A program made the translations under genes and the position numbers. From Pseudomonadota bacterium (GTDB taxonomy: Bacteria > Pseudomonadota > Gammaproteobacteria > Burkholderiales > Burkholderiaceae_D), in contig JAFAGG010000019.1 of NCBI GenBank assembly GCA_023422955.1, positions 1-14,347 of the forward strand: a stretch of 14,347 nucleotides of DNA, read 5' to 3'. Below, piece by piece: positions 14,316 to 14,347 of the stretch. The notes beneath the pieces are model-generated. The model was not told where the DNA came from and did not search any database. It saw only the letters and a program-made list of their open reading frames with translations. The first letter of the stretch is position 1. Every line of letters starts with the position of its first letter.

Positions 14316-14347
14316 ATGAGCGGTAAGCGGTACACAGAAGAATTCAA
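14316..14347 (+). CDS. IS3-family transposase OrfA, first codons only
   Basis: Ten codons are visible before the window ends: MSGKRYTEEF. This matches the usual beginning of OrfA proteins of one IS3/IS911-type group, which carry an N-terminal helix-turn-helix and are joined to OrfB by -1 frameshifting. GGGAGG lies four bases before the ATG. Whether the element is complete is unknown, because everything downstream is outside the window. Confidence 0.7.
   Translation, partial: MSGKRYTEEF

Larger units (their letters stand above)
14233..14347 (+). mobile_element. Left end of an IS3-family insertion sequence (partial, border uncertain)
   Basis: The presence of OrfA at 14316 implies that the left terminal inverted repeat lies within about 100 bases upstream. 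IS3-family tips begin with TG; the TGTCAGCCGG at 14233 is one candidate and would leave an 83-base leader, a usual length. The call depends on the OrfA N-terminus and is not confirmed by a matching right end. Confidence 0.45.

Noticed and set aside
12556..14347. Search for an integrase, CRISPR array or toxin-antitoxin pair in the accessory end
   Set aside because: No integrase frame, no spaced repeats and no paired small genes were found; only the zincin-like gene and the IS3 start are supportable.

Overview
The window looks like chromosomal DNA of a betaproteobacterium (order Burkholderiales). An Oxalobacteraceae-like genus such as Herminiimonas or Collimonas is my best guess, but the family is inferred only from gene order and protein style. 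The gene order GntR regulator / sdhCDAB on one strand, with mdh / CitE-like lyase / acnA diverging on the other, is typical of that order. A DUF2863 protein, a family I know mainly from betaproteobacteria, follows directly.

Left part (1-5.1 kb): a TCA-cycle control region. The minus strand carries a GntR/UTRA regulator, then sdhC, sdhD, sdhA and the first third of sdhB, which runs off the left edge. sdhC, sdhD and sdhA are separated by single bases, and sdhA appears to start with TTG. Malate dehydrogenase (mdh) diverges on the plus strand. The 307-bp gap between the regulator and mdh holds a consensus-like mdh promoter, a weaker overlapping promoter facing the regulator, a 22-bp near-perfect AT-rich palindrome, a second inverted repeat over the regulator's start codon, and a tandem 14-bp repeat in the mdh leader.

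Middle part (5.1-10.5 kb): a CitE-like (HpcH/HpaI family) lyase, aconitase A with all three cluster cysteines, and the DUF2863 protein. Together with sdh and mdh these cover three TCA steps (aconitase, succinate dehydrogenase, malate dehydrogenase) and a side reaction on a CoA ester. A strong bidirectional terminator then separates DUF2863 from genes on the other strand.

Right part (10.5-12.6 kb): a small lipoprotein with a MliC-like C-terminal domain and an M14 cytosolic carboxypeptidase, both on the minus strand. A complete tRNA-Pro(GGG) with its own promoter-like -10 and terminator follows.

Accessory end (12.6-14.3 kb): beyond the tRNA the sequence changes character. There is a tandem GTACCCC-type repeat of the kind seen beside tRNA-integrated islands. 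After it come an unrecognised protein with an HExxH zinc-protease motif, about 460 bp without a convincing gene, and the first codons of an IS3-family transposase OrfA at the right edge. This is the most likely place for something undescribed. No integrase, CRISPR array or complete mobile element lies in the window.
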